Below are positions 22,931 to 37,119 of a stretch of 64,000 bases of DNA, piece after piece. Position numbers and translations under genes: made by a program. The stretch is from assembly GCA_012931725.1 (NCBI GenBank), contig CM022944.1, positions 31,501,641-31,565,640 of the forward strand, given 5' to 3'. The notes under the pieces were generated by a model. That model was not told where the DNA came from, ran no database searches, and saw only the letters and a list, made by a program, of their open reading frames with translations. The stretch comes from Litsea cubeba. Its lineage: Eukaryota > Streptophyta > Magnoliopsida > Laurales > Lauraceae. Position 1 is the stretch's first letter; each line of letters begins with the position of its first letter.

Positions 22931-23653
22931 GTCCTTTTCCCCTTTTTTTGTTATGGGCCCATATTGAGTCAATCTAGCCTTTTTACACACATTACCCACC
23001 CATGAATAATCATAAGTCTAAGTTTGACACTCATCTAACTTTTCCTCACCGTTGGATTGGAATCATGATAAAACAATGTCTCTTAACCATTAAACTTTAG
23101 AGCCATGGATCAAAAGGTTAAGATGATCTTATGAACTCAAGATTTTGCACATAAGTAGGCCTCACATAGATCTTTCCATCCAATGGACTTCCATGATCAT
23201 CATGTATCCCAGTGGGCCCAACTAAGAGAGATGTTTTCTCCTAAAAAATACCTAAGCGCTGTGAAGCGCTCCCCTATATATATGTATATAATATATGTAT
23301 GTATGTACATACATACATATATATGGCAATGTTACACAGCGCCCCGCCCCTCTTAGTTAGGCCCATTGGCATGCATGATGATAATGAAAGTCGATTGGAT
23401 GGAAAGATCTATATGAGACCCATCTATGTGCAAAATCTTGACTCCATACGATCATCCTAACCTTTTGATCTATGACCCTAAGTTTTAATGGATTTAGAGG
23501 CATCATTTTCTTATGATTTCAATCGAATAGCGAGGAAAAGTTGGATGGGTGTCAAATTTGGACTTGTGACTATTCATTTAGGTGGGTGGGGAGTGTAAAC
23601 ATACTAAATTGACTCAAGGTGGACCCCATAACAAAAAAAAAAAATAGAAGGAC
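22931..23653. repeat. Large foldback element, arms about 300 bp
   Basis: The segment 22931-23231 is the inverse of 23352-23653 at roughly 80 percent by eye; for example GATCTTTCCATCCAATGGAC pairs with its inverse near 23390. The loop (23232-23351) contains GCGCTGTGAAGCGC and a TATG/CATA palindrome. A diverged single arm of the same family is at about 41085-41400. Confidence 0.85.
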
Positions 23654-23713
23654 AGATGATGGTATATATATAATCCATGTATTTGTTAGGTATTTAATTC
23701 AATGCATTCTATC

Positions 23714-23903
23714 CACCTGAAAGATGGTTCACTGGCATAAGGTGTGGGTTTACTCCCCACGTCTTTTGTTCAAATCCCGCCTTGACTCACTTACATGGTG
23801 CGCTTGTGTTGTAGGGGCATGCGTGTGCCCAAACAAATTGGTCATGTTAGGTAAAAATACCATGGGTATAAATACCCTCATCATCCAAAAAAAGAAACTC
23901 ATG
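23714..23903 (+). mobile_element. tRNA-derived SINE with 14-bp target duplication
   Basis: CAATGCATTCTATC occurs at 23700-23713 and 23904-23917. Between them, a pol III A-box-like TGGCATAAGGTG (about 23733) and a B-box GTTCAAATCCC (about 23769) have normal spacing, and the 3' end is A-rich (AAAAAAAG). There is no tRNA secondary structure or CCA end, so this is a SINE rather than a tRNA gene. It lies about 650 bp upstream of gene A. Confidence 0.85.
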
Positions 23904-23917
23904 CAATGCATTCTATC

Positions 23918-24557
23918 AAGGTGCTAAGATTAATAACTAAAAAAGATATAATTTAGTAATACCATCAAATAACCTTCTCTTGGATGACAAATGATGACCT
24001 TGCCATCAGGCGCAAACCCAAGTACAGGTATGTGGTTGCGGCTGCTCCCATCAAATTACAGTGCGATGCCAAAGCCTATAAGCCTATAAGGATTTCTTGT
24101 TCCACTTCCAAAAATCCAATAAAAATCGTGGTTCCACCCTCAAAATTCATAAGAAAACCCTCAGTCTGCCCCTAAAACCAAACTACCTATTAAAGTCCAC
24201 ACCCCTCAAATGAATCCACCACGGGTCTGCCACAACTAGCCATCATCCTACTAAATCAAAATTATACTCGAGAGAAATTTTCATCAACCACTGTAATGCT
24301 CGTTCCCTTGCATTGACAATCTCAAGCCGAATAAAAAAAGAGGGTTAAGGTCAAGTTTAGGGTCCAATCGCCTTGTAAGGAAAAACATTTTCAAAAATTT
24401 AATTTAATTTCTTCAGTCCCTGGGCCCGGCCCACAACCCCAGGCCCAGCCCGGACCTGCTCTTTGCTAGCCCTTGATTGCTCCCATTTTTCTCAGTTCCT
24501 CTATCACTGAAAGACGAAGCCGAGCATCATCACCATCACCACCACCAGGAGATAAAA
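23918..24557 (+). promoter_or_regulatory. Upstream region and 5' leader of gene A
   Basis: No TATA box is obvious. A GC-rich patch (CCCGGCCC, CAGCCCGG) lies at 24423-24455, and the leader next to the start codon has CATCATCACCATCACCACCACC-type repeats. The frame of gene A stays open upstream to about 24477 but has no other ATG. Confidence 0.4.
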
Positions 24558-25445
24558 ATGCAGTCTTTGAACAGATTCCTTCAAAACCCTAATCTCCGTC
24601 ACGAGATTCGAGCCCTCTCCACCTCCGCTTCGTCTTCTCTTCGAAAAAGCGTCGAATCTCTTCTCGATTCCCTCGCTCTGAAACCAGGTAGGCAAAATCC
24701 CTAATCCCCCCTTCCAAATTCCTCCATCTCTGTTGCAAATGACGTTGAAATCCACGAGATTACATGCAATTTAGTGTATGATTGGATCACTTTTTCAGCA
24801 GAAAATGAAAATGGTTTTCAAGTGACAATGATTTAGTCTTCACCTTGTATTCTTCACCCTTTACCTGTTTAATATTCCTCTGTTGGAACCCATTCTGCCA
24901 TGAACTCTTTGGGATTCAATTCCATGTGAATAAATAAACAAGCCCTTATGGTACATCCCCTTTTTCATGGAAAACGGAATTGGTTCGATTGGGGCAATGA
25001 TTTTCTGCTTTTCCCTCTCCAAAGGTGAAGCATTTTTGCGGAAAGTAGATTCTGACCCAAGAGGTTTGGCACATCAAATAGTAGAAACTGAAAACCATAG
25101 AAAATGAGCTCTACAGCTTCCATTTTCTGCAGAAAATGAAGTCAATGTGGGAATAGAATGCTAAGCAAACTGTTTGTGTGCAGAGATTGTGTAGTAGGAG
25201 ATTTTCCGGGTTTGAGAATTGTCTCTACCTCTTGTGTAAGTGTGCAGTGGAATCTGCTTTCCACTGAATTGCAAAAATGCTTTTGCCTCTGAAAATGTTG
25301 GCATGGAGAGGCAGCAAATCATTCATCCTCAGAACTGTTTTCGGTTCGGTTTCTGTGGAAAATGCGCTGCACAGACATCTGCTAATGGTTTATAAACTGC
25401 CTCTGCACAAAGAAGAGGCTGGTGGTGGTGGGTGTGGGTGGATTT

Positions 25446-25479
<34 letters not shown>

Positions 25480-28400
25480 GGGGGGGGGGGGGGGGGGGGG
25501 GGGGAAAGGGTTGAGTCTTGTAGGATTTCTGTTGAATTTGATCTGATATAGTTTTCCCATGAATGATAGTGTTGGGATTTGCTGACTTTATAGTGTAGGG
25601 ACTTGGGAGTTTGTTGACTATGATCATGCACAGTTGATTTAACTGGTAGTTAGAATAAGTTTATATCGGGATTTGGTTAAGGTTTTTGAAATTTGGATGA
25701 TTTTGAGGTTTCCTAGGGTTCATGCTAAGTTATATCTAATGTAGATGGTGTTAGATTCATTTATATATGACCTAAATAGCAATTGGAATGAATGAAAATT
25801 CCTACCCAAACCTAAGTTGTTCAATTTCATTTCATTTTGGTTACCTTTCTGAAATGAAACACCCCATACTATTTTCCCGAGAATATTTCGTGCTGCTTCT
25901 GTTGTTTTGGTGCGTTTTGGCCAAAACAGATTAAGCATGCCTACTTCAGCCTAAGAATTTCTTTCATTTGGCTCTCAATCTTTGGCTATAATGTGAAAAG
26001 CCTCTACAATAAGTGGGATTCACTGAAGATTTTGCTAATGGAAGGATGATTTAGAGATCATATGGCCTAAAACAACTTCATTACTTTTCATTCCACTCTG
26101 ATTTTGCAGAGATTTTATTATTATTATTATTATAGTGTTTTTTTTTTCTTTACAAACAGGGCCCTTCATATTCAGACAACCTCAAAAGGACCCTTTTTGA
26201 ACTTTTTACTTAAACCTCCCTTGACTCATTGTCAAATAGTTGACCATTGGCCTTTTTCGCGAATGACAAAAATGCCTCCTAAGTTACATTAAAATACCAT
26301 TCCATATTAGGCAGCAACATCTCAGTCTCTCCTCTGAAAATCAAGCTGTAAATTTTTGAAAAAGGCTAGCACAATGATATTACTTTTATTGTTACTGCCA
26401 AGACTATGGAATACTGCACATGTGAGGGTGCGGTCGAGGGCTCTCATCAGAAAAAGTTGGTTTCATGGATTATAGCTATATATAAAAGCTCAGCCTTATT
26501 GGAGGTTTCTGTCTGTCTTCCATTTCCTTTGATCAGATGGCTGGTAACATTTGATGTGATTGATTTTTTTATCAACAACCAATCTAACAAGCCATCAATG
26601 GCCACACCCCAAGGCCCAAGCAATGTGTCTTTTATTCCATAATCATCACAGTTATGACAAAAATACCATCATTATTTGGCAAAATGTTGGGCCAGATTTC
26701 GAAAGGAGAGACCAAGATGTTGCTGGCCTGTATGGGTTGTAAGTTAGGAAGGCCTTTTTGTCATTCATGGAAAAAAAGGCCAATGGCAGCTGTTTCACTC
26801 TTAAGTTAAGGGAGATGTAAAAAGTAAAAGAATATTGGGGTCTTTTTGAGGTTGTATGAAATTAGGGACCTTAAAAAAAGGATCCTTCAATTTAATTATT
26901 TGTGTGTGTCCTTATGGAAAAATGGACAAATGGTAAGGTGTTTTTTTTTTTTAATTGTCTGTGAAGTGAGCTACGTCAACAAAGTGACATATCCTCTTTC
27001 TTTTTTTCATTTTTTTAAAATCTCTCACAATGGGTTAAGTCCAGGCTAGAGGGACCATACCTAGACCCTATTCAATATTAAAGTTCTGAACCTGGACCCA
27101 GACTCAAATAAGGGGTTTTGGGTTAAGCCCAACTCAAGACCCGGATGCTTATATACATAAAACTACACTTATAAGGTCTCGTGGCACAGTTGAAGGTGCT
27201 TGCTATTGCAACCCTGAGGTTGAGGGTTCAAGACATGTTACCAATAATAATAATAATAATAATAATAATAAGAAGAAGAAGAAGAAGAAGAAGATAATTC
27301 CTTATATATGGCTGTGGCATTGGGTATGAGAGTCATGAACGTGGACTTGAGTTTATTCAGGTCATGCAGTGAACCCAAACTAAAATTTGGTCCAAATATT
27401 GGATCAAACTGGATTTCCCATCTGGGGTCCTTTGAGTATTTGGGTATTCAAGCACCCATTTTCATCCCTACAGCTGAAACATTCTACAGAGGCTCACTGA
27501 AGCAGGGTCAGACAAAATTGACAACTTTGAATGAAACGGATATGTAGATGCCTTGGGCAGAGTTTGGTTTCATTTTTTCCCCCTTATTTTGGGGTCAATC
27601 TTAGTCATTTAAGGGAGAACTATTATACCTGCTCCTCTACCCTCAAAAAATTAAACTAGGCCGCTAAATGTTAGTTACTATCATGTTTCCATTGGTTTGG
27701 TTGCAGTTTCAAGAAACTTTCTCAATTTTTATAGGCATTGGAGTCCAGTTGGCGTTTTAGCCATTGTATGGATGAAAATAGAAGTATGAGTAGTTCACAT
27801 CGAGTGAGAGTTATTGAAATTTTTTGGGTAACTCCTAACCCATGTGTGGCTCTCATTATGTGATCATGATCCATCCCAATCAAATAATCAACTATGTCTT
27901 GCCAATAACAAGACCAATGGCTGGCCAAGGTAACAAGGGCAATGGTTGTTGATGAAATGTAGCGGCTTGGAAATTGTCCACCACTTTATATTAGTATACT
28001 TCATTTCCATCTGGATTTTCTAATCTAGCTGCAAGAAATGCAGCGCTAAAGAATATATTTTGTGTGTAACTGAAAACTTCTGTGCAATCCTGAAATTGCA
28101 TGTTTTTCATCATTTTGTGTTTGGTTATGCATAATGATTTTTTTTATGGAAGGTGGAACACTGGTCCAGAACTGCGGTGATAGTGATGTTGGGAAAGTTG
28201 TAATTGAGTTGGCAAAAGAGCGAAACCTTCAGACTATCAGCATAATTGCAGACAAGCCTGGAAATCCTGAAACAATTGAAGAGCTTAAGGCCCTTGGCGG
28301 CGACGTAGTTGTGCCAGAAAGTTACACAAAGACCTGGTATTTCATATCACCTTGACTGTTGCTATCTTTTGAGTTGGTAGGTCTAGATGCAGCTATATTC

Positions 28401-31400
28401 ATTCCATAAAGATACAGAAAGACCTGCTAATTTGAGCCATTTTTTCTGTTGCTTTTGTTGAGATCATAGTTCCAGATGGATGGCTATAGTTCCAGATTGA
28501 CTACCATCCAAGCTGAAGTGCACAACTCTTTTAAATTTTAGAATTATAGGACATCTGTGTAAAGATATGGAATATGAATTAATGCAAATGAGAGGATATG
28601 AATTTAATTTATTTTCTTTAAATATGAGATATTAGGAATTAGGGAAATTGGAGGAAATACGAAGAAACTTGGGGGAGAACATGAGGAAAGCATTCTTATA
28701 TGGAAACATTTTCTCATTTCCATACTGTTTCCCTATAGTTTTCTTGTGCTATTGAATGTTTCATGTGTGATTTGTCTTCACTACCACTTCTACAGCAGTC
28801 TATAGTCTATACAGAGGCAGTGTAATGAACCAATCAGTTAAAGGCAACATTCATTGCAGAAGAATATTTGGAGAAATGAAAATCACAAAATAGATTACAT
28901 AAAGGCATTTAAGTCCAATATTTGTTATCTTATACACGGTTGCTTCTCCATCAACATGCCCATGCCATCCATGATTGTCATAACTCTCCATAAGACTCTG
29001 ACTCCTAGAGCACATAGAGCTTGCGTCTTTCCTTCTTAGTATAGTGATAAAGACACCTTCCTTTGGAGGCAGGGGTGCGAGTTGGAGCATGTGGTAGGTC
29101 AATCTCTTGTTCCTGTGGGAAGTCCCACTACCACTAGGAAAGCTTGCTTTAGGTTTAGTTTGGTTTATCTTGTTAGTATTTCATTAGATTTGGAATTGTG
29201 CTCTGTTAAGAAAGTCTACTGGTAGATAGAATGAATCTTCATGTATTTAGGTAAAGAAATTCAAATATTTGATAAGCTTGGAAAGCAAGCTAGGGGACAT
29301 CTAGAAGTGTCTATAAATATCTCTATATATATTATGTATTACTCTATTTATGGACAAAAGGAATAATACTGAAATAATAGTTTTTGTGATTCTTCTTAAG
29401 TTTGTGTTGAAAGGCCAATGGTGCTTAATCCATGATCATTTTGCTATCTTGAGGCTTTGGCCCCCTCACCCTGCCCCCGGCCCCGCGCCCGTCTTCCTCC
29501 TCCACCTTCCTTCCTTTTCCCCTGCTTGGTTGCATCAATTGGCATCAAAACAGAGATCCAAGTTTGAATCCGACAACTATTTTTTTACTACCAGTCCCAA
29601 GCCCAGGTAAAGGAGGAGGGTTGTGTTAGGTAGGTTGGCAACTAGCATAAAATTCCATCACAACCCAAACATGAATTCTGAGATAACAACATTCGGAAAT
29701 GATGCCAGGGTGTTACCCACTTTAAGCGACGCATTGTAGCGCCGCCCAACTGCATTGGAAAGTGGGCAAGGGCTACTGCACCATTCTGGACGAGTGCGAC
29801 TAAAGAAGTTAGTCCAGCAGCAGAAAAAGAGGAATATTCGACTTGCTACTTGAAATATAGAAACCTTGACAATCAAGAGTATGGAGTTAGTCGAGGTAAT
29901 GAAAAGAAGAAGAGTTAGTGTAGCATGTCTATAGGAGACAAAGTGAAAAAGGGATAAAGCTAAGGAGCTCACTGATGGTCATAAACTTTTTTATGTAGGA
30001 AAGAACAATACAAGAAATGGAGTGGGTATAGTTGTAGATAAGGATTTGAAAGAGAAGATAGTGGGGCTACAAAGATTGAGTGGTAGAATTATAACAATTA
30101 AACTAGTGTTAGAGGAAGACATAATTTATATTATTAGTGGATATGCTCCCGAAAACAGGATTAGATGAAAGTGTCAAGAGCCAATTTTGGGAGGAGATGG
30201 ATGGTTTAGTACAAGAAATTCCAACTAGTGAAAAGATTTTCCTAGGAGGGAACTTAAATGGGCATGTATGAAAGGATAATAGAGGATATGAGAGAGTGCA
30301 TGGAGGACAAGGATTTGGAGAAAAGAACGAGTTAGGAGACACTATCTTGGACTTTGCATTAGCATTTGACCTTGTAATAGCAAACACCTACTTTAAAAAG
30401 AGAAACATTTAATTACTTATAAAAGTGGAACATGCCGGAGTCAAATAGACATTTTTCTAGTTAGAAAACATGACCAATTGGCTTGTAAAGATTGCAAGGT
30501 TATTCCAGGAGAGAGTTTGAGCACACAACATAAGTTAGTAGTTTTAGATACCTGCATTAGAAGTAGAAAAAGAGTAGTAAATTAAATGTACCCTAAAACA
30601 AGGTGGAAGGATTTGTAAGGATAAAGAGCAATAATATTTAAGGATAAAGTGATTGAGGGAGATTGGAATTTTGAGAGAGAAACAACAACGATGTGGAAAG
30701 AAATGGCTAACTATATTAGGAAGGTTGCAAAAGAGGTGTTTAGAGAGTTGAAATGAAAAATACACTACAATAAAGAACTCTGGTGGTGGAGTGTAGAGGT
30801 TCAGGAAGTTGTTCGAGAGAAGAGGCGTTGTTACAAAGTTTAGCAGGGGATTAGGAATATGGAAAACTATTAGATATATAGGAAGTCAAAAAAAGAAGTT
30901 AAGAAAGTAGTAAGTGATGCAAAGTTCAAAGCATATGATGGCTTATTTATTAGGTTTGGAACAAGAGAAGGAGAGAATGATATTTTTAAGCGTGCAAAAA
31001 TAAGAGAAAGGAAAAGTAGGGACTTGGATCATGTCAAATGTATTAAGAGCAATGACCAAAATGTTCTAGTGAAGGATAACGGTATGAAAGAAAGGTGGAG
31101 GGAATATTTTAGCATACTTTTAAATGAAGACTATATAGGAGACATAGGAACAAAAGAGGATACTTCGTTAGCAAAGCATGCTTCTTTTTTTTTCATAGAA
31201 TTAGGGTGGTGAAAGTGCGGAAAGCATTGAAACAAATGAAGTTAGGAAAGCCTATGGGTCCAAATGACATTCTGATTGATTGAGGGTTAGAAATGCTTAG
31301 GAGTAGTTGGGGAGATTTGGTTAATTAGACTCTTCAATAAGATATTAATGACAGAGAAAATGCCGGATGAATGTAGAATGTGTTGTAGTACCTATATTTA

Positions 31401-34400
31401 AGAACAAATGAGATATACAAAACTATACGAACTATTGTGGGATTAAACTTATGAGTCATACTATAAAGCTATAGGAGAGAATAATGGAACAAAGACTTAA
31501 AAGACCTAGATATCTAAAAATCAATTTGGTTTTATGGCAGGGAGGAAAACTATGGAAGCTATCTTCTCATTTAGGCAATTAATGGAAAAATATCAAGCGA
31601 AGATGAAAAACCTGTGTATGATCTTTATCGATCTAGAAAGAGCCTACAACAAAGTACCTAGAGATTTAATTTGGTGGGTTTTAAATAAAAGAAATGTTCC
31701 ATAAGATTATATTAAAATTATTAAAGACATGTATGAAGGAGTGGTAACGAGTGTGATAACTACTTGTGAAGAGACAGGTGAGTTCCCAGTGACCATAGGT
31801 TTGCATTAGGGATGAGTTAATTGCTCATATTCATGAAGAAGTATATTGGTGTATGTTATTTGCATATGGTATAGTGTTGGTATATCAAGGATGAAAATAT
31901 CGGTAGCGGCAGGCGTAGCAGCCCGCCGCCAAAACGATACGTAGCAGGCGATACGTATCGTAGCGGGGATACGTAGCGGCGTAGCGGTGTGATTTGAAAT
32001 AATCGCAAAAAAAATCTGAAAAAATTCCAGAAAATCCAGAAAATTGTAAAATGAAAGAATATGTGGTTCTTTTGTAAAAGTAAGTAAGAAAAGGGGCGTA
32101 GCGGTGCCCTCAATATATGAAGTACTGTATCGCTATATAAATAGAAAATAATAGTAATTATTAGTTTTTTCACATGTATTCATTTTTCTTAGTCATACTA
32201 ACTTAGAAAGTAATGGAAAACTCATAAAAAAAAAATAGAATATGAAATAAAAGCATAAGACTTGAGAGTTAGGTCATTATTCATTAATGAACATTGAACA
32301 ATTAAATATCAATACTTCAACATTCAAGGTTCAAATTCAATCAAGTGAATGAACTATGAAGTGATTAACAATCAACACCAATTTAGAAATGACAGAGTAG
32401 AGAGTTAGTGAAGGAAATAGAAATACCTTAGTCACCACCACAATGAGGGTTCTTTATAAAATAATTTAATTAAGACCAGTTTGAAATTTAGTAGTAATAG
32501 GTAACTATATCTTTACTACTATACCATTTTAAACATAATTAAACAGGTTTAATATCTTATCTAGCAAGTTATGATAATAATAGACATCCAAGCACAAAAA
32601 AGGAAAGACAACCAGCAAAAGAGTCCTAACCATCATGGTCAAATATGATCATTTTGTCTTCATGATTGCCACTTCTTTAAAACATGTGTTTCACGAAGGG
32701 GGTCCGGGGGTATCTCCCGGCGGGGATCTATTCTCGGTCACGCCACCAAAAGTCAATTTGGAGCTCATTGGGAAACACTGGTTTTCGAGTTGGTGAATTC
32801 CAGCCAAGAAGAGCGCATACTTGTTATCATCTTCTGCGCCATGGTGTTGTCAAGGGTTTACTTTCCCATGATCAATTGTGTGTCTCACTATGGAAATGTG
32901 AAGTAACATTGATTTAGTGTAAAATGGAATTGCAAAACAAGACCTAATTTCAGATGTGGGGTAACTTGGATCTCCAAATATGGCCAAGTTCCAGAAGAAT
33001 TGGATTAAAGCATAGAAGGTGTCAGATTCCTTTCTATAGACAACGATGATTAGCATAGAGAAGAAACAAAGAAGAATAACGATGAAGACAACTTTGTAGG
33101 CTAATCTGTTGTAAACAACATGCCTGATCATCTAATTGTTTTGATCATAACGAAAATTTCATAAAAAGCCATTTGAATCATTGGATGACAAACTGCTTGC
33201 CTTATGGTTCCTAGAAATGAACCATTCGTTGAAGTCTCCCACATTAACTTTATTTTCGGGAATCAATGATGTATAGTTGGTGATTATGATTTGTCGATGG
33301 TCAATACAAATTCAATGTTAAAAGGAAGCAAACTCTGACATCAGAAGAAGCAACACCTCCTAGCTATTTCTAGTTCGAGGAAAAGATCAATAAAAAATTT
33401 CAAGCCACGTGAACGTTAAGGGAAGGAAACTCTAACCATCAGAAGAAGCAACACCTCCAAGTTCGAGGAGAAGATCAATAAAAAATGTCAAGCCATGCGA
33501 GGAGAATGAAATCAATTAAATGAAATGGAAATTTGTGTGGTGGATCTTCAACCTGAGGAAAAGATCAATATAACCCAAGGGCAAGTTTTCTCCCAAGTCA
33601 TCGGAAAGCACTGTTGCATCCCAGGAGGGGTTGCCTTGCCACAAGATGGGCTTTCAGAGAATGGGTTACATTCATCCCATTACCTATAGTCTCAGCCTAT
33701 GGGAGAATATCCCATTACCCATTGATGTGTGAGAGGAGTCTTGAGGCCCTGTTGGTAGTCAATACAAATTCAACAGTTAAAGGAAGCAAATGTAACCATC
33801 AGAAGAAGCAACACCTCCAAGCTACTTCTTGCTGGAGGAAAAGATCAATTAAAATTTTCAAGCCATGCGAGGAGAATGAAATCAATAAAAAAAACATAGA
33901 AGCTTGTGTGGTGGATCTTCAACCCGGGAAAAGATCAACATAATTCGAAGGCAAGTTCTCTCCAAGTCATCGAGAATCACTGTTGCAGCTCAAGAGGGGA
34001 TGCCCTGTCACAAAATGGGCTTTTGGATAATGGGTTAGATCCATCCCAAGGTCTCTAGGCTCAGCCTATGGGAGAATATCCCATTGATGTGTAAGTCTTA
34101 AGGCCTTATGCACCTGAATTTCTTATATGGGGTCCATTCACTTAAGTATGAAATTCAGCACAAGTAAATATGTCACTTGAGTGATATGGGACCCATATGA
34201 CAGTCAAAGATGTTGAGGGCTATGAGGCTTTGTACATCTGTGATTTTGGGCCATGAGTCGGGTGCTCTGAAGCCGGGAATTGATTATGATGAGATTTTTG
34301 CTCTATTGCGAAAATGACAATAGTTTGAACAATTTGGCACTTGTTGCTGTCATATCCTGGCTAATTTTTCAATTAGATGTTAAAAATGCATTATTCTTAC

Positions 34401-37082
34401 CTGGAGATCTCTAGGAAACAATGTACACGTGTGTAGACTTCGTCGATCTCTATGGGTTCAAACCTATGATGCCCGGATACAGATACGGGTACGGATATGG
34501 GGATTGGGGATACGACTTTACACTTTTGAAAATCTAGGACACAGATACAGATACGGGTGTCCTAATTTTTCTTTTAGATCACATTTGAATTAATGAAATT
34601 ATCATTGTTTATGTTCCTTTCTGCCTCAAACGGGGTCAATGTGCATGGTTTCAGAAATTTCAGCCTACGATTCTCAAACATGGGTTTAAATAGAGTAACC
34701 GTGACTACTCATTTCTTCGTAATTCTTCAAAGCCATCACTATACTTCTGGTATACGTTGATGATAGTTTGATTCATGGGGATGATGTCTGGCATTTCTTC
34801 TTTGAATCAAATATTGCAATCATCTTTTCACATGAAAGATTCAGGGCACCTTATTTTCTTGGTTTGGATGTCACTTCCACTGGTACTAGTATCTCTCTTA
34901 ACATAAATATAAGAAGGATCTCATTTCCACGCAAAGCATTTTGATACATCAAGGACAGTGGGGAGCTTGAATCTGATCCTATACTTTACAAGACATTATC
35001 TGGCCATCTTATTATCTCATTATGACTTGACTGGATGTCTTCTATGCAATTCAGATTGTCAGCCGATTTCTGTTCGACTCACATCATCTTCACTAAGTGT
35101 TGTTCTTCGCATAATTCAATACCTACATGGAACTTCATGATGAGGGATTTTCTTCTCTACAACTTGCTACATATGTTGATATTGATTGGGTAGGATGTCC
35201 TAACACTCGACGACCAACGACGACCAAGAACGTTGGTGTCTTTCTATGAAATTCCCTGATTGGACTTTTTTCCTGTGTTCTTGGTGGTCCATATTATTAG
35301 TCTTTTCATCCTTCTGATTGGAATCATAAGTTGGTTTGGTTTGAGTGAAAAGATAAAACAATGTTCTTGGTGGTCCACATATTAGTCTTTTCATCCTTCT
35401 GATTGGAGTCATAAGTTGGTTTGGTTTGAGTGATAAAATAAATAAAAAAATTTGAATGAAGTATATTTTGGAAATGTCGAAATATATTCAGATAAAACAT
35501 GCTTCCAGAAAGTCATTTTTCAAAACCTTGTTTAAAATAAGGAAATTGATATTGACACTCCTTTTTTTGATGGAGGCACTCCAATTCAAGCCAATTTCCT
35601 TCTCACCATTCACCTTGAAAAGGAGTGCCTCCATCAAAAAAAGGAGTGTCAATATCAATTTCCTAAAATAATTCTTTCTTGAAAAATGTGCATGTCAAGT
35701 CTTAATGCTATTTTTCTTTAGAAAGTTTGACACTAAAGAAGACGACTTTCCTTCTCTGTGCAAGTATCCTTCTAATTGGCTTCACTTCCGATTCCCAATT
35801 ATGCATCATCTTTGTGAACTTGGCTTAAATGCTAATTTCAATAAGTTTCATGCAACAAACTCAGTTATTTTTGTCTGTCCTTGAATGTATGTTGCTCTTA
35901 GATGATGGTACTTCCCATGTTTGGTATTTTGTTGCTTAGAGATTTGGGATATAATTTTTATCTTTGGTAATTTCGAAAAAATAAGATAATGTTACATGGT
36001 GAAAAAGCAATGAAGTATGTACCTCCCAAGATGGATGGAAAATTTTCTCCTATGCACGCAAGCATCTGGGCCATCACCTAAGGCAGGACCCCTTGAACTT
36101 CACTGGTCCTGTGTGACGGACAACCCAAAGGCACATTGCACGTGTGCGCAAGATGGATAGCTTTTTGTGGCATTATTTATTTTAGCACTTGGCTTGTCTT
36201 GGGGCTCAAGGTGCAAAGAAGCAGTTGTGGCGGCCTTTGGTTCCTAGGAAAGGGAGCGGTATTTATCTTCTATATATAGAGTGCATGAGGCATATCTATG
36301 TTGCCCAGATACAGAACGGGGATTCGACACACCATTTTCAAAATTTTAGGACACGGATACTGATGCAGGCAGATCCAAAACTAGGACCCGCAGGCCCTGA
36401 TGGACCCACTTGATGGGGTCCACATGATCTCTAATTTTGAGATCCCTATCATTAGTTTAGATAGTCTCTAAATTAGTAGAGTTGCTTAGTATATTTACTT
36501 CCTAAATTCTATTTTGATTAAGATTAGGTAGTTTCTTATTTTAGGATGTCTTGGTTATTAAGAAACAGTGTTACTCTATATATAGAGTCGTCCCCTATTG
36601 TAATGCATATACAAATTTCTAACACAATTCAGAAGTTCTCGTGAGCTACCTTTTGGTATTTTCCCCTAAGTGATCTTAGGGTTTTGAGTCTTAGGGCTCG
36701 ATCTCACCATTGGAGGTGTAGATTTTCTTCAGATACGGGTACGCTATCATGATATAGCTAAGGGCCATTTTATATTTTGTCTAGGATCCTATTTCTTGGT
36801 TAGGGCAAATTCTCTGTTATTTGAGTGAAATTTGAAAATCTAACTAGGGCCCATATTATATGAGTGAAATTTAGTTAAGGCCCATGTATGAGTGAGATTT
36901 AGTTTAATGATTTAGGTTTTTAATGAATGGGCCTCACTGTAGATTTTATATGGTTCAGATATTCAATGGGATGGGCCCACTATGGGTCAACTACGCTTTA
37001 GGATCAGGCTTTATTAGAAGGGCGAAAGGGGCAAAAGTTTTAACCCCTTTTAACCCTTTCGTTACTTTTCACGCGACCATAC

Positions 37083-37119
<37 letters not shown>

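Larger units (their letters stand above)
24688..28152 (+). other. Intron 1 of gene A (3.5 kb)
   Basis: The donor is GTAGGC after ...AAACCAG and the acceptor is TTTATGGAAG. It contains a GT/GA/poly-G microsatellite, a TIR element (26158-26871) and a SINE fragment near 27176. The rest (24700-25440 and 27300-28150) is unassigned. Confidence 0.85.

Noticed and set aside
24477..24557. His-rich N-terminal extension of gene A
   Set aside because: The frame is open upstream but has no ATG before 24558. The histidines come from CAT/CAC leader repeats, and the protein from 24558 has a convincing presequence.
32850..33131. 93-aa hydrophobic minus-strand frame in intron 2
   Set aside because: It reads smoothly and has a membrane-like segment, but I recognise no family, and there is no supporting neighbour or splice evidence.
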